Shown piece after piece: positions 63,250 to 64,000 of a DNA stretch of 64,000 nt. Every line of letters starts with the position of its first letter. The first letter of the stretch is position 1. Source of the stretch: Ecdyonurus torrentis (lineage: Eukaryota; Arthropoda; Insecta; Ephemeroptera; Heptageniidae); NCBI GenBank assembly GCA_949318235.1, contig OX439135.1:22188501-22252500 (forward strand), read 5' to 3'. Under the pieces are notes generated by a model that had not been told where the DNA came from, did no database searches, and saw only the letters and a program-made list of their open reading frames with translations. Made by a program: the position numbers and the translations under genes.

Positions 63250-64000
63250 AAGGTACTAAATACATTTGTACGTGTTTTACCGAGGCATCTTTGTTTTTAC
63301 GCCATATAATATATAGAAATTTTTTATAATAATTTTTCATCGATAACCTCCACTGAATTGTAAAGATTTTCATTCTTGTAAACTGAGGTGACTAAGTTTT
63401 TCTACTCAATGCTTTTCTTTGGGAGAATATTTTTCAATAACATTTTTGATCTCACTAAATTTGAAACCATAAAAAAAGTTTCTAAATGTTGTATATGTAA
63501 CGACTGAACCGTTAAAAAAAATGCTCATTTTCTTATATATTTATATATTTATATATTTTATATATTTATATATTTATTTACTTTAAAATCATGTAAAATT
63601 ATTACTACGTAATTGTATACGATGTGTCATGTAGGTTTTTCCGTTTTAACTGCGCCGTAGTTTACTCAATCACATGTAATTATAAAGAATTACATTTTAT
63701 TATTATTTTTTTTTTTTTGCTGTTTGCTGAGCTCATCTTTGATAGGACAAAACACCACCGATAAGAAGTATTGAGTTAACTTTTACATAGATGAGTTAAC
63801 AATTTTCTTTTCTCCTAGAGTACGATATACATTTATTTATTACTTCCGAAAAACATAATTCCTTTTATTTTCTACTTCTCACATAATGCCTTTACATCAC
63901 TCTTACGAGATAAGTTTCTTCTTACTGTATCTAATACTAATTCAAATCGAAATAGCTAAGTTGTGTGGTATTGAATCCTAAGACGTTTATGGTTATGAAC
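63250..64000. other. AT-rich right edge, nothing recognised
   Basis: Contains TATATATTTA tandem units at about 63535-63580 and low-complexity sequence. No gene seen. Confidence 0.55.

Overview
The window looks like AT-rich invertebrate nuclear DNA. I estimate about three quarters A+T. It has very long introns, many homopolymer runs and GA/CT microsatellites, and a dense population of short non-autonomous DNA transposons. There are no operons, ribosome binding sites, phage or plasmid genes, tRNA or rRNA genes, or CRISPR arrays. The one gene that can be read with confidence has protein wording closest to arthropod class B scavenger receptors. An arthropod is therefore my best guess, but the sequence does not prove it.

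The gene is the 5' end of a CD36/SCARB-family (class B scavenger receptor) gene on the minus strand. A putative TATA/CRE promoter lies near 37.53-37.56 kb, followed by a 5' UTR and a first coding exon at 37165-37219 (start codon at 37219). A 28,161-base first intron leads to exon 2 at 8912-9003, which encodes the N-terminal membrane segment. A 4,966-base second intron leads to exon 3 at 3785-3945, which holds the diagnostic start of the ectodomain. All three exons join in frame and have canonical GT-AG borders. The rest of the ectodomain, the second membrane segment and the 3' end lie beyond position 1. A 744-base (TTTC)n array starts about 215 bases upstream of the putative TATA box.

Everything else is intronic (1-37164) or upstream flank (37560-64000). 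It is dominated by repeat families that I could match to each other inside the window and label A to X. These include a 2.45-kb near-perfect foldback element inside intron 2, a roughly 320-base family D with eight copies, a roughly 290-base family E with TATAGACC termini, a 160-base hairpin family F with an NRF-1-like core, three TTAA-flanked inverted-repeat elements, and several singletons. Many of these carry the CRE octamer TGACGTCA, which is strongly over-represented in the window. Two or three short intronic segments look like possible exons of unidentified nested genes, but only weakly.

I saw no clear novel biological system. The most notable features are the foldback, the CRE- and NRF-1-bearing mobile elements, the promoter-proximal purine/pyrimidine array, and an assembly gap inside a GA microsatellite whose two edges repeat each other.
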